Source: Neonectria sp. B-13 (Eukaryota > Ascomycota > Sordariomycetes > Hypocreales > Nectriaceae). From it: a DNA stretch of 64,000 nt. This document shows positions 43,431 to 54,949 of this stretch, one piece after another (positions within the stretch are counted from its first letter, which is position 1; every line of letters starts with the position of its first letter). The DNA lies in contig NOKP01000045.1 of assembly GCA_002682825.1 (NCBI GenBank), forward strand, positions 180,957 through 244,956. The letters are read 5' to 3'. The position numbers were made by a program, and so were the translations under genes. The notes under the pieces were generated by a model that was given only the letters and a program-made list of their open reading frames with translations, was not told where the DNA came from and did not search any database.

Positions 43431-44485
43431 TTTAGATATAATAGTCCTTGGTAGCACATACCTAGAGAAGGGGCTAAAGGTTAAATAGTATAAAAGAAAA
43501 TAGAAAAAATAATAGTATAATAGGCTTAATACCTAAGCCTAAGGCAATAATAACTCAAGGAGATAAAAGTTTCTACTGTAAAGTTAAGGTGTAAGTTTTG
43601 CTGCCCCAATCAGCTGGAAAAGCTAGATCTTGGAAAAGCTAGATCTTAGAAAAGCTAGATCTTAGAAAAGCTAGATCTTAGAAAAGCTAGATCTTGGAAA
43701 AGGCTAAAACCCCTTGGGATAAAAGCCCAGCTAACCTCTATGCTTTCCAGGTTACCTCTTCGCATTCCATCCGACCTTCCACACAATACAACAACCACAC
43801 CACCGATCGCACAAGATGACTGCCATCCAAATCACACTATAGCCCAGTAAGCCCTTACTAAGCTATACATATAGGCTCTTATATGACCTATATAGTAAAT
43901 TAGAAGAATATCCAAGCCTTATTTCTATACTGCAAATTATAGCTTAAAAGTCTAGCCTAAGGCATATAAAATAGCTTATAATTAACTACTTTAGACCTAA
44001 GGAGTTAATCTAATTAGTAATCTTTAGCTATAATATTCTACTATAAGAGGAAATACAGCTTAATATAGTAATAGCTTAGTAGATTGCAATAGAATAGCTC
44101 TTTCTAGAGAGGCTAGCTCTAAAGCTAGAAAGGAATAGTAATATTACTACTATAGAGAAGGAGTTCCTCAAGAAGCTATATAACCCTATCTATACCTCAT
44201 GGATTATACAGTTAATAGGTAATATCATTCTAACCAACCTACAGCTGAAGGAGTAATGCATTAGAAACCGAGGGAATCTGGTCATCTCTAACATCGGCCA
44301 CGAAGCATAGAGGGATTTAGCGGAGGGAGTTCTAGGAAGCTGGAGGGGGCAAAAGTCAATAATTAGGTTCAAAATCCAAAGATCTATCCCCCCGTTAAGC
44401 TCAAGCAAAGGAAACACGTGACTGTTCAGCGCAATCGCGGATAAGCAGAAACAGTAGTTCAAACAGTAGTTTCAACAGTAAAGCT
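43430..44485 (-). repeat. AT-rich repeat family, best preserved copy (about 1.05 kb)
   Basis: Read on the minus strand, this block matches 58,318-60,380 along its length. Shared landmarks in order: aaactactgtttgaactact, agatctttggattttgaacc, tctctagaaagagctattct, the 16-base TAGATCTTAGAAAAGC array (43,616-43,704) and a tail matching cctttagccctttctctaag. This copy keeps many C/G bases (for example gcgattgcgctgaacagtca) that the other copies have as T/A, so it is the least RIP-mutated. No coding capacity is seen; it looks like a non-autonomous element. Confidence 0.75.
43616..43704. repeat. Tandem array of a 16-base unit (gaaaagctagatctta)
   Basis: About five and a half direct copies with one or two base changes each (cttgg versus cttag). 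The same unit is found in diverged form at 59,717-59,833 and 60,091-60,194, so the array is part of the element and not an independent satellite. Confidence 0.85.
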
Positions 44486-44950
44486 TTATTTTATACTTCA
44501 AATTCAAATGATATTTAAGATTTACTATAACCAATGCCTCACTCAGAACTTATACAATTATACAATTTCATCTTAATTAAAACTATATCCGCACCTAGCT
44601 ATACTCTTCTACAAGCTTCTCAGCTGTCTTTACTGTAGTTTCAATAAATGTAGTTAGTGAGGCAGCTAAGAGATGCCCTTTAGCCATCATACGCAGATGC
44701 TGTCTTATCACTTTCAGATATTCGAGATTCGTTCGTGCTGAGAGTTTGCCTGGATTGCGCATTATATCCCTGTTGACGATTGCAAGGGTTGATAGGAGGT
44801 GATCCGAACGAGATCTATCCGAAATTGCAAGTATTTAGCAACATGCAGAATCTCAGTCAGGCTGCTTGGAGCTCTACGCACCTGAAGGATCTCGCCCGTG
44901 TGTCTTTATCAGTCATACTATAAGAGGTTTCTCGTTAGCTAAGGTATTCT
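44486..44950. other. AT-rich spacer after the repeat
   Basis: Holds the 3' end of the Zn2Cys6 gene; nothing else is recognisable. Confidence 0.4.
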
Positions 44951-47146
44951 TTAACTAGTCGTATTCGAGAGGTTGACCAACGCAGTTAGTGTTCGAACTA
45001 GGGACAAGCATGCCCCCAAGCATATTGACTCGCTTGCATGGATTCTCGGAACGGAGAAGCCCACGAGATTGGCCCAAGGCCGGTGTGTCATCAAACCCCA
45101 ATGAAGGGTCTTGAGAAGGTTAAAGTAATCTAGATGTAGTAGATAGATTTCCATATGCCCATCACTTTCCACGATTACTTGCTGCTCGGGACGGAACTCT
45201 AGAGGAAGCTGCTCCTTCCATTTCAAGAGCTCGGTGTCTATGTCTTTCAAACAGACAAGTCTTTGCTCGGTTGTCATTTTGGTAGTAAACACGTGGTTGA
45301 GCCTTTGCTGGATGCGTGCCATATCAACTCGCCATATCAAGATTTCTGAAAGCGGCCATTCTAGTTCGGAGACATGCAAAAATCCGTTTTCATTGGAAAA
45401 TAGATCTGCATCACTTTGAGAAGTCTGGCTAGCCGGAGGTCTGCCTTGATTCATGGAGAGGTAGCTGATAGTCGTCAGCGCTACGTTCTGTCTCGGCATT
45501 TGCCACTTTTTACTCACGCATCGAGACAAATAGTCACTGCCCAGAGTCGAGCCCGTAATCTCAACTCTGCAAGGTTCATTCCTGCGTTCTGGGGTGATGT
45601 CAAGTGAAGTCCCACTGACTGAGCGACACGCACAGCGAAGCCACAGAGCACCCACGCTATGCTCCATTTGCTCCAGAAGATGTTATACATTACCTAGCCT
45701 GCTGTTAAGATTTTCAAGTCGCAACTTGGAGTGACTAGCGTGAGCGACTTACATGAAGGAGGATGATTTGTACCGAGATAATGCTCGGAGATGCAACTGC
45801 ATGGGGGAAGAGATTCCAAGCCAGGACATAGAGATTTTCGTGGTCGACTGGAATGTTATCGCTTTTTGAAGATCTCGAAGATGATCCAAGAGCCGTTATA
45901 AGATAGAACATGGAGCGCTCGCGGGGATCAAGACTACGGTGGCCTTGACAGACATAGCGATCGAGCATAGCTCTGATTTCCGCGTGATCAAAGATAGGAT
46001 GCGGGGGATAAAGATCCTCGAAGAAATCTAGTACAAGTCGAGCTAAGTCTCGGTTTTTGGTTTCTTTGTCCAGAGAGAGCTTACTGTTGATGCACTGTGC
46101 CGCTTGTGTATCGCTAGAAATTGGTGGTGGAGGGGCGTCACCGTCTACAGTGCATGAAATTTCGTCACTGATCTGGCTACAGTCGACAATGAATCGCAAT
46201 GACTCGGCGTCAGATTGGCGAGAGCTTGATAGACTTTCCTCCTGGATACAGTAGGTGAAAAGAGCGGCCGTGGATGTGAAGCCTGACGTCGCTATTAGCG
46301 CTTTTGGACTTGAGAGCATCAAAGAGCACACTTTGCGTTTACGAACCAAGGAACACGCTATCTCCTGACGGTTTTCGATTCATGATGCCAGCAGAAATGG
46401 AGCCTTTGTTCATCGTTGGCTGGGTTGCCAGTCGTTCTGCGCCTATGATCTTGCCCATGCCGCGCTGAGAGCCTGCTGCTGATATCGAACTGGTAGCTAT
46501 GATGAATTCAGTTGCTGGTGGAGACTGCAGAGCAAGAAGCTGTTCTGCTGCCGACTGTTCGCCGGTAACAAAGTTATCATATGGCCAAAAGCCATTTGTA
46601 AAGTTGATGTCGGAGTTGAAGATATGTTCCAACGTCGGCAGAGAGTTGGAAGTTGGGCTAGCGAAGAAGTCGGGAAGTTGGTCCTGTTGAGCAAACAGAC
46701 CTGGGTCGCTTGGTGGCAGAGGCACTTGGATAGACTCTTGATTGTCATGGCTTGATAAGCTTGGAGAAGGTCGACAAACTCCGGAAGAGGGTGCATTTGT
46801 CGAGACGGGTTCTGTTGTGGTCGCATCACAAGCGGCGTGGGGAATAGTTCCAACTCGCGACTTTGGCCGCTTTGCCCGAGGCGGCTCTGGTCGAGAAACG
46901 CATTCGGCTCCGTATAACTGACAGGTCAGGCATGGCCGCTCGCCTGCGGTACATTTCAGCTGCAATATGACGGAGTTAGACAAAACCAAGACAGAGTGTG
47001 ACGTCACGTACACGTTTCTTGCGACAATATTCACAGGCGCGACGAACGCGACTCTTGGGATTTGGTATTGACTGATTCTTCTTTTTTTCAGTCCTACCAA
47101 CATTGACGACTGATTCGGTGGGAGCTGCAACGGCTGGAGAGCTCAT
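44951..47146 (-). CDS. Zn2Cys6 transcription factor with fungal-specific regulatory domain
   Basis: Five exons: 47146-47012, 46959-46347, 46282-45753, 45693-45518 and 45464-44951; introns of 52-64 nt; 655 aa. An in-frame ATG at 47218 would add 24 residues; MSSPAVAAPTES was preferred as the more usual start. The zinc cluster is split by intron 1: RRACEYCRKKR | LKCTAGERPCLTCQLYGAEC, i.e. C-x2-C-x6-C-x6-C-x2-C-x6-C. A Ser/Pro/Gln-rich linker follows. The regulatory domain has LDFFEDLYPPHPIFDHAEIR and, restored across introns, WSKWSIAWVLCGFAVRVAQS, VGLHLTSPQ and YLSMNQGRPPA. It is divergent from the CocE-type hydrolase with about 0.4 kb between starts, a common regulator-target layout. The donor of intron 2 (GTTCGT) is the weakest splice call. 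Confidence 0.85.
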
Positions 47147-47218
47147 TGTGCCTGGGTATTCTCGACGACGCAGTGGAGGGTGTTTTGTTTCCGGGGAAGT
47201 TGAAAAAAAGACGGGCAT

Positions 47219-47562
47219 CCGAGGATAAGAGGAAGCGGGGGTTTAAGCAGTCGTGAGAAATATACGCTAGACAGGGCACCCCCCATTCCGATCCACATCC
47301 TCGGGTACGTAGTATCGATGGTACGGTATGTATGTTGCGTTCCGAGGTTCGGGGATGAACTGCCTAATCGAGCCTGGTAAAAGATGGGGACATGACAGGC
47401 TAGCTGTTGACCATCATCAACTTTCAGATTGTGTGTTCCGGGGAAGCTGGGTCGTGCTTGGGTCAGAAATTACATTTAATTTCATCACCGTCGTTGTAAA
47501 TCTCAAGCCAGATCCCCATCACCTTTTTCCATCTTTCAGCACCTCTTAGCATCTTATACACA
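47219..47562. promoter_or_regulatory. Divergent promoter between regulator and CocE-type hydrolase
   Basis: A short shared upstream region of 344-416 bases, depending on the regulator start. No clear TATA box or operator could be singled out. Confidence 0.4.
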
Positions 47563-49671
47563 ATGAGTCTCAAACTTGGATCAGTCAATGTGCAGCTCGC
47601 CCCTGCGTCACCCCTCGACCATCCTGCAGCCCACTATGATGGGCTGAAGCCTGGGACAACAGTCTTGAAACGCGGACACAGAGTCGATCCCGAGCGTGCC
47701 GCCTTTCAAGCGGATACCATTTTCGAGAGCGACGTCGTCATCCCAATGCGCGACGGCCTCAAGTTGCAAGCAGACATTTATCGTCCAGCCACCAAAGATA
47801 CCAATGCCAAGGTCCCTACTATTCTGGCATGGGGTCCATATGGAAAGCGTGGTGGTGAGTATCAACGCCCCCCGTTCAACGCCGCAGCCCTAAACCAAAA
47901 TGTCATCAGGAGCCTACTATGTCCTTGATGTCATTCCTTTAAGAGTCGGCGTTGCAAAGAGCAGAACCTCGAATTATGAAAAGTTCGAGGCTCCAGATCC
48001 GGCTGAATGGACTGCCAAAGGCTATGCTATCGCCAATGTTGATGCGCGCGGATGCTTTGACTCTGAAGGAATTATCGGGTCCGTCAAATACTCTCACCCC
48101 ACCCCCCAAGTCTACACATTATTCATCATAGTTGACTGACGCCTATATCTACAGCTGGTGGGGTTCTGTCGAAGCAAACGATGGTTACGATACCGTCGAA
48201 TGGCTGGCTGCTCAACCATGGTGTAGTGGCAGCGTAGCCATGTGTGGAAACTCGTGGTTAGCAATTTCCCAATGGTTTATTGCAGCTGCGAAACCTCCGC
48301 ATCTCAAGTGCATTGCGCCGCTTGAAGGCGCAAGTGACCTGTACCGAGAGTTTATTGCCCACGGAGGAATTCCCAACAAGGGATTCATGGACTTACTCTC
48401 TGGTGTTATGTTTGGTACGAGACCTTGAATCCTTGCTTTCGGTTAAAGCAGCACAAGGGTTGCTTCTATCAACTAATAACTGACCGTCTATGCTCAGGAA
48501 GGAATAAGCAGGAGGATGTCATGGGAATGATTGAAAAAGATCCACACTGGAATGATTACTGGGAGGATAAGAAGGCCAAGCTGGAGGATATCGATATCCC
48601 ATCTTACATTATCGCAAGCTACTCCACCAAGCTTCATTCCGCCGGGAGTTTTCGTGGTTATGAACGAGTCAAGGGCCCTAAATGGTAAGCGGCATATGGC
48701 AGCCAGTCATCTAAACTTTCCACGTTCTAACTCTGTTAGGTTGCGAGTTCATCCCACTCAAGAGTGGCACGACATCTACTCCGAGGCTTGCAATAATGAA
48801 CTGTTGAAATTCTTTGATCGCTACCTAAAGGGAGTGCAAAATGACTGGGAGAATACACCCAAGGTTCGGATTTCGCTACTGCGCTACAACCAGGTAAGGA
48901 ATGAAAAAAAGAACGTTTGTGATCCCAATGGCTTGAAGCTAATTCAAATCACAGCCGCCAATAGTGAACCAGGTTTTCCAAGAATGGCCGGTACCAAACA
49001 CCAAGTATCAGACTTTCTATCTCAGTTCCTCCGGCAAACTTGAGCTTGAAAAACCGACTGCTTCGGCAGGCTCAATCACCTACAAAGCCGACACGCCCTC
49101 GAGGCAAGACGGAACAGATACTTTCGAGATTGTGTTTGAACATACCTTTGATAAAAAGGCTTACGTTCTCGGCTACCCCCGGGCAGTCCTTTACGTCTCT
49201 TGCCCGGATACTGATGATATGGACGTCTATATCCAAGTCACCAAGAAAGACGCAAGCGGCAAGCTCCTGGTGAATTTGAATATTCCTCTAAAAGACCTTC
49301 CGGTTAGTGAGGATCAGGTCCCCAATATCAACTGCCTGAAGCATGTTGGGCCGGTAGGTATGATCAGGGCAAGTCTTCGTGCGCTCGACCCGGAGTTAAG
49401 CACAGAAATCTACCCGGTCCAGAGCTTTAAGAAGACTGAGAAGATCAAGCCGGGAGAGATCGTCAAGCTTGAAATTCCTATTTGGCCTGCTGGCATAGTA
49501 TTCGAGGCTGGGGAAAAGGTGGCGATCAAAATCAGCGGCCACGAAATGCGCTACGGAGAGGTCCAGGCTTTGTGGGGTACCACCACGAGTATCAACAAGG
49601 CAAACCATACCGTTGCCTGCGGAGACTCTGGATACTATAGTCATGTCATCCTCCCGTTGGTGGAACCATAG
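47563..49671 (+). CDS. CocE/NonD-family serine hydrolase (X-Pro dipeptidyl-peptidase S15 type)
   Basis: Six exons: 47563-47854, 47910-48078, 48155-48414, 48498-48684, 48740-48893 and 48955-49671; introns of 55-83 nt; 592 aa. Family marks: DVVIPMRDGLKLQADIYRPA (opening strands), NVDARGCFDSEG (strand before the first helix), NDGYDTVEWLAAQPWCSGSV, and the nucleophile elbow AMCGNSWLAISQW. The acid and base should lie in the region of DIPSYIIASYSTKLHSAGSF and VHPTQEWHDIY. The C-terminal jelly-roll domain (DTFEIVFEHTFDKKAYVLGY to the end) is typical of CocE and S15 enzymes. No signal peptide, so it is probably cytosolic. Known members cleave esters (cocaine esterase) or acyl/peptide bonds (glutaryl-7-ACA acylase, X-Pro peptidase); the substrate here is open. 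The divergent Zn2Cys6 gene is the likely local regulator. Confidence 0.9.
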
Positions 49672-50083
49672 GTCCATGGGCCGAAGTCGCCGACGAGGTT
49701 TACGCATGAGGCAGTTATAGGGAGGGGTCGAAATGCAACATGACCATGTTCAAAGCGCTCGGACAAAACAGACCAACTTCAGTCAATCATTTAGTTAGAA
49801 ATTAAGTCTTTTAACACAGTCAAAATCCCTCGTTAAAGTGTTACAAGGAGGGTGGCGCCGAAAGATTGCCTTTGTTATTATCAACACGATCCTAAGTGCT
49901 AAGTGCGTTGGCGATCTGGGCAATTTTATCCGATCAACGGACCTAGTCTAATTAGCATCGCGACAAGCAATAGGGTTATCTCCTTCGATTCATTCACAAA
50001 CTGGAGAGCTTTCATGTTCTATTGTCTTTTGAAAACCGGCAGCACAGACGGTCGTAAGCAGCTAATTCCTCAAGGTTGTACAA
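49672..50083. other. Convergent intergenic region
   Basis: Holds the 3' ends of the hydrolase and the DUF2855 gene; nothing else is seen. Confidence 0.4.
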
Positions 50084-51316
50084 CTACAAGTAGAAGGCAT
50101 ATGCCTCGTTTAACGATATCGGGTTCTCACCAGATAGGTCTCCCCAAGCCTTCGTAACTCCATTATCGCCCTTGAAGCCCTTTCCTGTAACTACCGAAAA
50201 GTCCTTGGAGTCTCCATTCTCCATCCATCGCTTGAATGAGACACGCCACCCCTGCGCTACTGATTCAACACCCACAGTTTCTTGAGCGCTGTCCTGGAGG
50301 AAGCTGTGGTTGCATTGGACCCGTTGTAGCTCGTGGCCCTTTGACATCGTTTTCGGCAGCTCTGGATCTAGCATAACCTCCTCCTCCGAGCCAATGGCAA
50401 CAAGTGTAAACGTGACTGTCTCCGGGAGCGTCGCAGATGCAGCCTGGAGGAAGCACGGTACCGTGTCACCCCTTGCACCAAAGTCCACGAGCAGAACACG
50501 CGCAGGCTTAAACCTTGCTATCCACTCCAATGTGTCATCGGTAGTCAAAGAATCGTACTTGATGCAGTTAGTCTCAAATGATGCTTGGCCTGTCGGTTGT
50601 GGTGAGGAAGAGACTTCCAGATACGCCAGAGGAGTGTTGGCAACTCGGTTTCTTTTCAGGCTCCAGGAAAACGACCTTCCGCTCTTGCTTGACGCGGAAA
50701 GTCCAATGATGACAGATTGAGTTAAGTCGCCGTCTTCTTTGGTCCACTGGCCTTGGCCATGCCCAGCCGGGTGAATGGGGGCGAGCCGCTCGATGTCTTC
50801 TGGGAATGAATACTGAGCTAGCAGGTGGGAAACCCCCCAGGAAACAAAAACAGCGGCCATCCACTCGGAAATTGGAGTTTCTGCCACCCAGTAGTGATTG
50901 TACAGATTCATCAGCCTTCTACGACTGTCACTCGTCTCCTGATAGTGTCCAGGTGCTCCAAATGGTTCAAGAACAAGATCATGCTGTCCAGATGAGATCG
51001 GCCACCATCCGAAAAGAAAGGAACCCTTGGGAATATCTGTTTTCGAGGCGAGCACTTCAGCAAAGCCCCATGCTTTGGCTGTGCACCAGTTGTCTGTATT
51101 GTAGGACGATGGTACTGAAGTAGGGATGGGCCAGGCAGTCCAAAAGCCAAGGATTCTCCCGCCTAGGATATAGAAGGAATTGCTCTTGCCCAACCCTAAG
51201 AGAGTGGGACGCACGCGGACGGAAGTTTCGGCTAACGGCGGCAAGCTTTGGTCGAAGGCAACAGAGGTATACTTCGTATGGCTCAGCTTCGAGGCGAGAA
51301 GAATTTCGGCGGACAT
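50084..51316 (-). CDS. DUF2855 family protein
   Basis: Intronless, 410 aa. The frame opens on TTG at 51337, but the first ATG is at 51316 (MSAEILLASKLSHTKY), which also gives a normal family start. Family marks: ETSVRVRPTLLGLGKSNSFY near the N-terminus, AWPIPTSVP, the tryptophan- and glycine-rich AKAWGFAEVLASKTDIPKGS and LFGWWPISSGQHDLVLEPF, and WMAAVFVSWGVSHLLAQYSF. The second half has a Rossmann-like stretch (VIIGLSASSKSGRSFSWSLK; ARVLLVDFGARGDTVPCFLQ). DUF2855 proteins look like distant medium-chain dehydrogenase relatives. No reaction is established, and the zinc ligands of classical MDR enzymes are not seen. It is divergent from the aldehyde dehydrogenase gene, 1.46 kb away. Confidence 0.85.
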   Translation of the reverse strand: MSAEILLASKLSHTKYTSVAFDQSLPPLAETSVRVRPTLLGLGKSNSFYILGGRILGFWTAWPIPTSVPSSYNTDNWCTAKAWGFAEVLASKTDIPKGSFLFGWWPISSGQHDLVLEPFGAPGHYQETSDSRRRLMNLYNHYWVAETPISEWMAAVFVSWGVSHLLAQYSFPEDIERLAPIHPAGHGQGQWTKEDGDLTQSVIIGLSASSKSGRSFSWSLKRNRVANTPLAYLEVSSSPQPTGQASFETNCIKYDSLTTDDTLEWIARFKPARVLLVDFGARGDTVPCFLQAASATLPETVTFTLVAIGSEEEVMLDPELPKTMSKGHELQRVQCNHSFLQDSAQETVGVESVAQGWRVSFKRWMENGDSKDFSVVTGKGFKGDNGVTKAWGDLSGENPISLNEAYAFYL

Positions 51317-52776
51317 GGTGAAGTTGATAAATGTCAAGAGCAGTTGAATGGATGTGAAATATGGTCATGGAGATTGATTGAGTTTTGCAAGAGATGCGCG
51401 TGTTATATACAGATCTGCCCAGCTATACTCCGGAGATAGAAGCTTAACTTCCCGTTACTTCCATGACGGATTTTAGAGTATTGTTGGATTGACCCTCGGG
51501 TGGCGGAATAAGGCCCGGATAGGCACAACCCTCTGATTTATCAATACGAGGGGGCCGTAGGCACGCAGATCAGACATCATCAATAATATCATCTTTGGGC
51601 TCCACATCGTATTGAATGCCATTACCCTGGTCGAATTGACCATATCGGATCCAACAATTAACAGTCGAAATTGCGTGAATACGCTATTTGCGTTACGATC
51701 CGTCTGGAGACTCGATCGAATACGAAGACCACGATGTCAGCTAAAATTACCGCATCTTATTCAAAGGGTCTATCTTGTACCAGGCCCAGTCGGTCTACTT
51801 TCTTCACTACTAACCACCACCTTTCGAGGACAGCGACACAAAACTGGATATTCCGATAATGGAACACTCCGTTACTCCGCTTTCTTCTGCCCTGGGCGAG
51901 GGCGAAGCGAACAGGGGTGGCGGTCACCCCACCCACGTCGACGCCGACGCCGACGCCAATAAGCAGCGCAGGACTAAGGTTTAGCGTGCGGAACTCCGCA
52001 TCTTAGGCCCCGCATCGGGCCGGGACTAACTTACAGGGTTCAACGCTGACCGACTTCCTCTCTTAGCAAATGCCGTGAATCTTCGCAACCCGACTTTCTT
52101 ACTTTGGCTGTAGATAGTCTACCTTCTAAAAAAGTTTTAAAATGTTGCCTTGTAGAAATATGATATCATCAAGGTAAAAATCCTGCTTTGCTGATACCTA
52201 GGGTAAAAGGCAGTATGACCTTGGCTTTCTAGAGTGTAAGTATTACTTTATAAGATAAGATATCTATATATATACTTAGATATTACTTATATTTCCTTAC
52301 AAGTGGGATTAAACTTTGTCCAAAGGGGTCTCCCACCCTTGGAGCTTGGCCAACAAAAGTCGTCTTTAACTCTAACTTTGGAATTCTTGAATCTCCGCGG
52401 ACTAGCAGCTCTCCCCGACGGTGCCCCGATCACCTATTGCAATTACGCGGCGTAGGGTATGGCCAGGTAAAATGGTGCAAGCCAGCTCCGAGGGTTTGTC
52501 ATACCTCCGGGAAGTATCCGCGGGGGGTGAATCCTACGGGAACTTGGAGTCGATCCTAGTTCCGGGTCCAGAGTTTGGGTGAAACGTGTACTAGATGATC
52601 TCCTGTAGGTGGGGTAGATATAAACCTCCCTTTTCGCTTGGAATACTCCTAAGAGATGGTCTTAACATTTTAAACCACCAACAACAAACAACCCCAGGAC
52701 TCACATGTGCGCAGCTCTGTGGAACAGTTTGCAACCGGAATAGAGCTGACTTGTAGCCTACAGAAGTACAGACGCA
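51317..52776. promoter_or_regulatory. Divergent region between DUF2855 gene and aldehyde dehydrogenase gene
   Basis: No gene is seen. An imperfect GACGCC hexamer repeat lies at about 51,935-51,958 and an AT-rich patch at 52,130-52,330. A TATAAA at 52,619-52,624, about 155 bases before the aldehyde dehydrogenase ATG, is a plausible core promoter element. Confidence 0.4.
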
Positions 52777-54279
52777 ATGCCCGCCCCAAGTGAATCAGGC
52801 CAGGCCGCCACGGTCCCGCTCATCATCAACGGCCAGGCCGTCGTCACCGACTCCCTCTTCGACATCATCAGCCCCAGCACCAAGAAACTCTTGCACCAGA
52901 GCTCCAACGCCGACACCACGCACGCGTTGGCGGCCATCGACACGGGCGCAAAAGCCTTTGCGTCGTGGAGCCAGACGACGCCCACGCAGAAGCGCACCAT
53001 CTTCCTCAAGGCCGTCGAGGTGCTGGATAGGCGCACCGACGAGCTCAGGGAGTACTTGATGACCGAAACGGGCAGCGACTACGCCAGTTCTTCGTGGAAT
53101 GTGCATCTCGGCAGAGAGTGTTTGCTGGATACGGCGAGTCGGATCACGGGTGTCGAGGGACGTATTCCGACGCTGCAGGATCCGACTGCTGGGGCTCTCA
53201 TTGTCAAAGAGCCGTACGGTGTGGTTCTGGCCATTGCACCTTGGTGGGTTTCCCAACATACAAGCCATGTTGTAGCCTGCAAGAGCTAACTCTCTGTCAT
53301 CAGGAACGGTGCCTATGTCCTCGGCTTCCGCTCCGTCACCTGGGCCATCGCCGCCGGCAACGCCGTCATCCTCAAGGGCTCGGAGCTCAGCCCGCGAGCG
53401 CTCTGGGCCGTGGCCTCGGTGATGCAAGAGGCCGGGCTGCCCGACGGCGTGCTCAACTACATCACCTGCAGCCGTGAAAACGGAGTCAGCGTGACCAAGA
53501 CGCTCATCGAGAGCCCCGAGGTCAAGAAGATCAACTTCACCGGCAGCTCCGCCGTTGGCCGCATCATCGCCCAGCTGGCCGGCGCCAACCTCAAGCCCGC
53601 CCTGATGGAGCTCGGCGGCAAGGCGCCTGCCATTGTGTGCGAAGACGCCGACCTCGACGTTGCTGCCAAGCAGTGCGTCATGGGCGCCTTTATGAACTCG
53701 GGCCAGATCTGCATGAGCACGGAGCGCATCCTTGCCCACAAGAGCATCCGCGCCGCGCTCGAGGAGAAGCTGAAGCAAACCGTTGACGCTATGTTTCCGG
53801 CCGGAAGTGATGCCCTTGTCCTTGCCACCGACGCCGCCGTAGACAAGAACAAGACCTTGGTTAGGGACGCCGTGTCCAAGGGCGCCAGGCTGGTCTGCGG
53901 TGATGTTAACGCGGCTGAGACAACGAGCAGCCGCCTACGTCCTATCATCGTCACTGAGGTAAAGCCTGGCATGGATATGTACACTACCGAGTCGTTTGGG
54001 CCGACCGTGTCCATCATTGAGTTCGACACTGAGGAGGAGGCCCTCTGGATCGCAAACGACACCGAGTATGGCCTCAGCTCCTCCATCTTCTCCAAGGATC
54101 TACGCAGGGCCCTGCGCCTAGCCAGGCAGATTGAGACAGGCGCTGTGCACATCAACCGCACGAGCGTCCAAGATGAGGCCGTCTTGCCGCACGGAGGTGC
54201 CAAGTCGAGCGGGTTTGGGAGGTTCAATGCGAGTTTGGAGGAGTGGGTGCGGACTAAGAATATCACGTATGATCTGTGA
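52777..54279 (+). CDS. NAD(P)-dependent aldehyde dehydrogenase (vanillin/salicylaldehyde dehydrogenase-like)
   Basis: Two exons, 52777-53243 and 53304-54279, with a 60-nt intron; 480 aa. The splice restores GVVLAIAPW-NGAYVLGFRSV, the ALDH cofactor-entry motif. Others follow in order: AGNAVILKGSELSPRALWAV (Lys of the adenine pocket), INFTGSSAVGRIIAQLAGAN, LMELGGKAPAIVCEDADLDV with the general-base Glu, NSGQICMSTERILAHKS with the catalytic Cys, and YTTESFGPTVSIIEFDTEEE. VHINRTSVQDEAVLPHGGAK, near the C-terminus, is usual in the aromatic-aldehyde branch (vanillin, salicylaldehyde). Oxidises an aldehyde to its acid in the cytosol. Unusually GC-rich at codon position 3 compared with the flanking AT-rich DNA. 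Aromatic substrate preference is inferred from branch resemblance. Confidence 0.92.
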
Positions 54280-54949
54280 GCCAGTGTAATGAGGGATCTA
54301 TCTATTATGATTGCATTTGTGTTAGTTACTATTTTAACCCGAAGTACAGCAGGTTCTATGGAGACAATCTAAGCTTTTTACCTCAGTCTCATTTAGCTAG
54401 CTCTGCCCTATTATCCCTTTGACCGTGGTAAGGCAACACTTGACCCATAGCCCCTATAGAATCCAGTGGCAAATCATCACTCAGATTATAGGTTAGGGGC
54501 AAGTTCATGATGAGCTTTTCAAGATAGTTATCTAGTCCTTAATTTACTAAACGGCTTGCTCCCCGTCTACTTACTAAGCTGGATGGGGAGGGCAAGATTG
54601 TCTTTCAGCAACTCACCTTGTTCCCAAGTTGACCCTGCTATGTTCCGAACTCTGCACAAGAGAATGGCGAAGTGGTTTGGATGGAGGCTAGAGTTGTTTG
54701 TTTTGCGATGGGACCACGCAAAGCCTAGGTGAACTTCCATGACTTTAATTGGTCGCTGAGGTAGATGTATCTAGGCCGACTTGATATTGTGAAAGGTAAT
54801 ATTATCTCATCTGGTGGAAGGATGTCTACATGTACCACAGTGACTCTCCATCAACAAAGGTAGTTCTTGGCACAGTCCACCACGGAGCCGCAACTCGCAG
54901 ATGATAGAGTAGTCATCTAGAAGCAAGAGATTCTATTATCGACGATCAC
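54280..54949. other. Gene-free region, probably transposon-derived at its right side
   Basis: No coding frame. The hAT transposase relic that begins at about 54,950 may extend into this stretch in unreadable form. Confidence 0.35.

Noticed and set aside
43616..43704. Short regular repeats that could suggest a CRISPR array
   Set aside because: Units of 16 bases are directly adjacent with no unique spacers, in a eukaryotic genome; it is part of a transposon-like repeat.
52795..53778. 327-codon minus-strand frame
   Set aside because: Antisense of the GC-rich aldehyde dehydrogenase; long open frames opposite GC3-rich genes are expected by chance.
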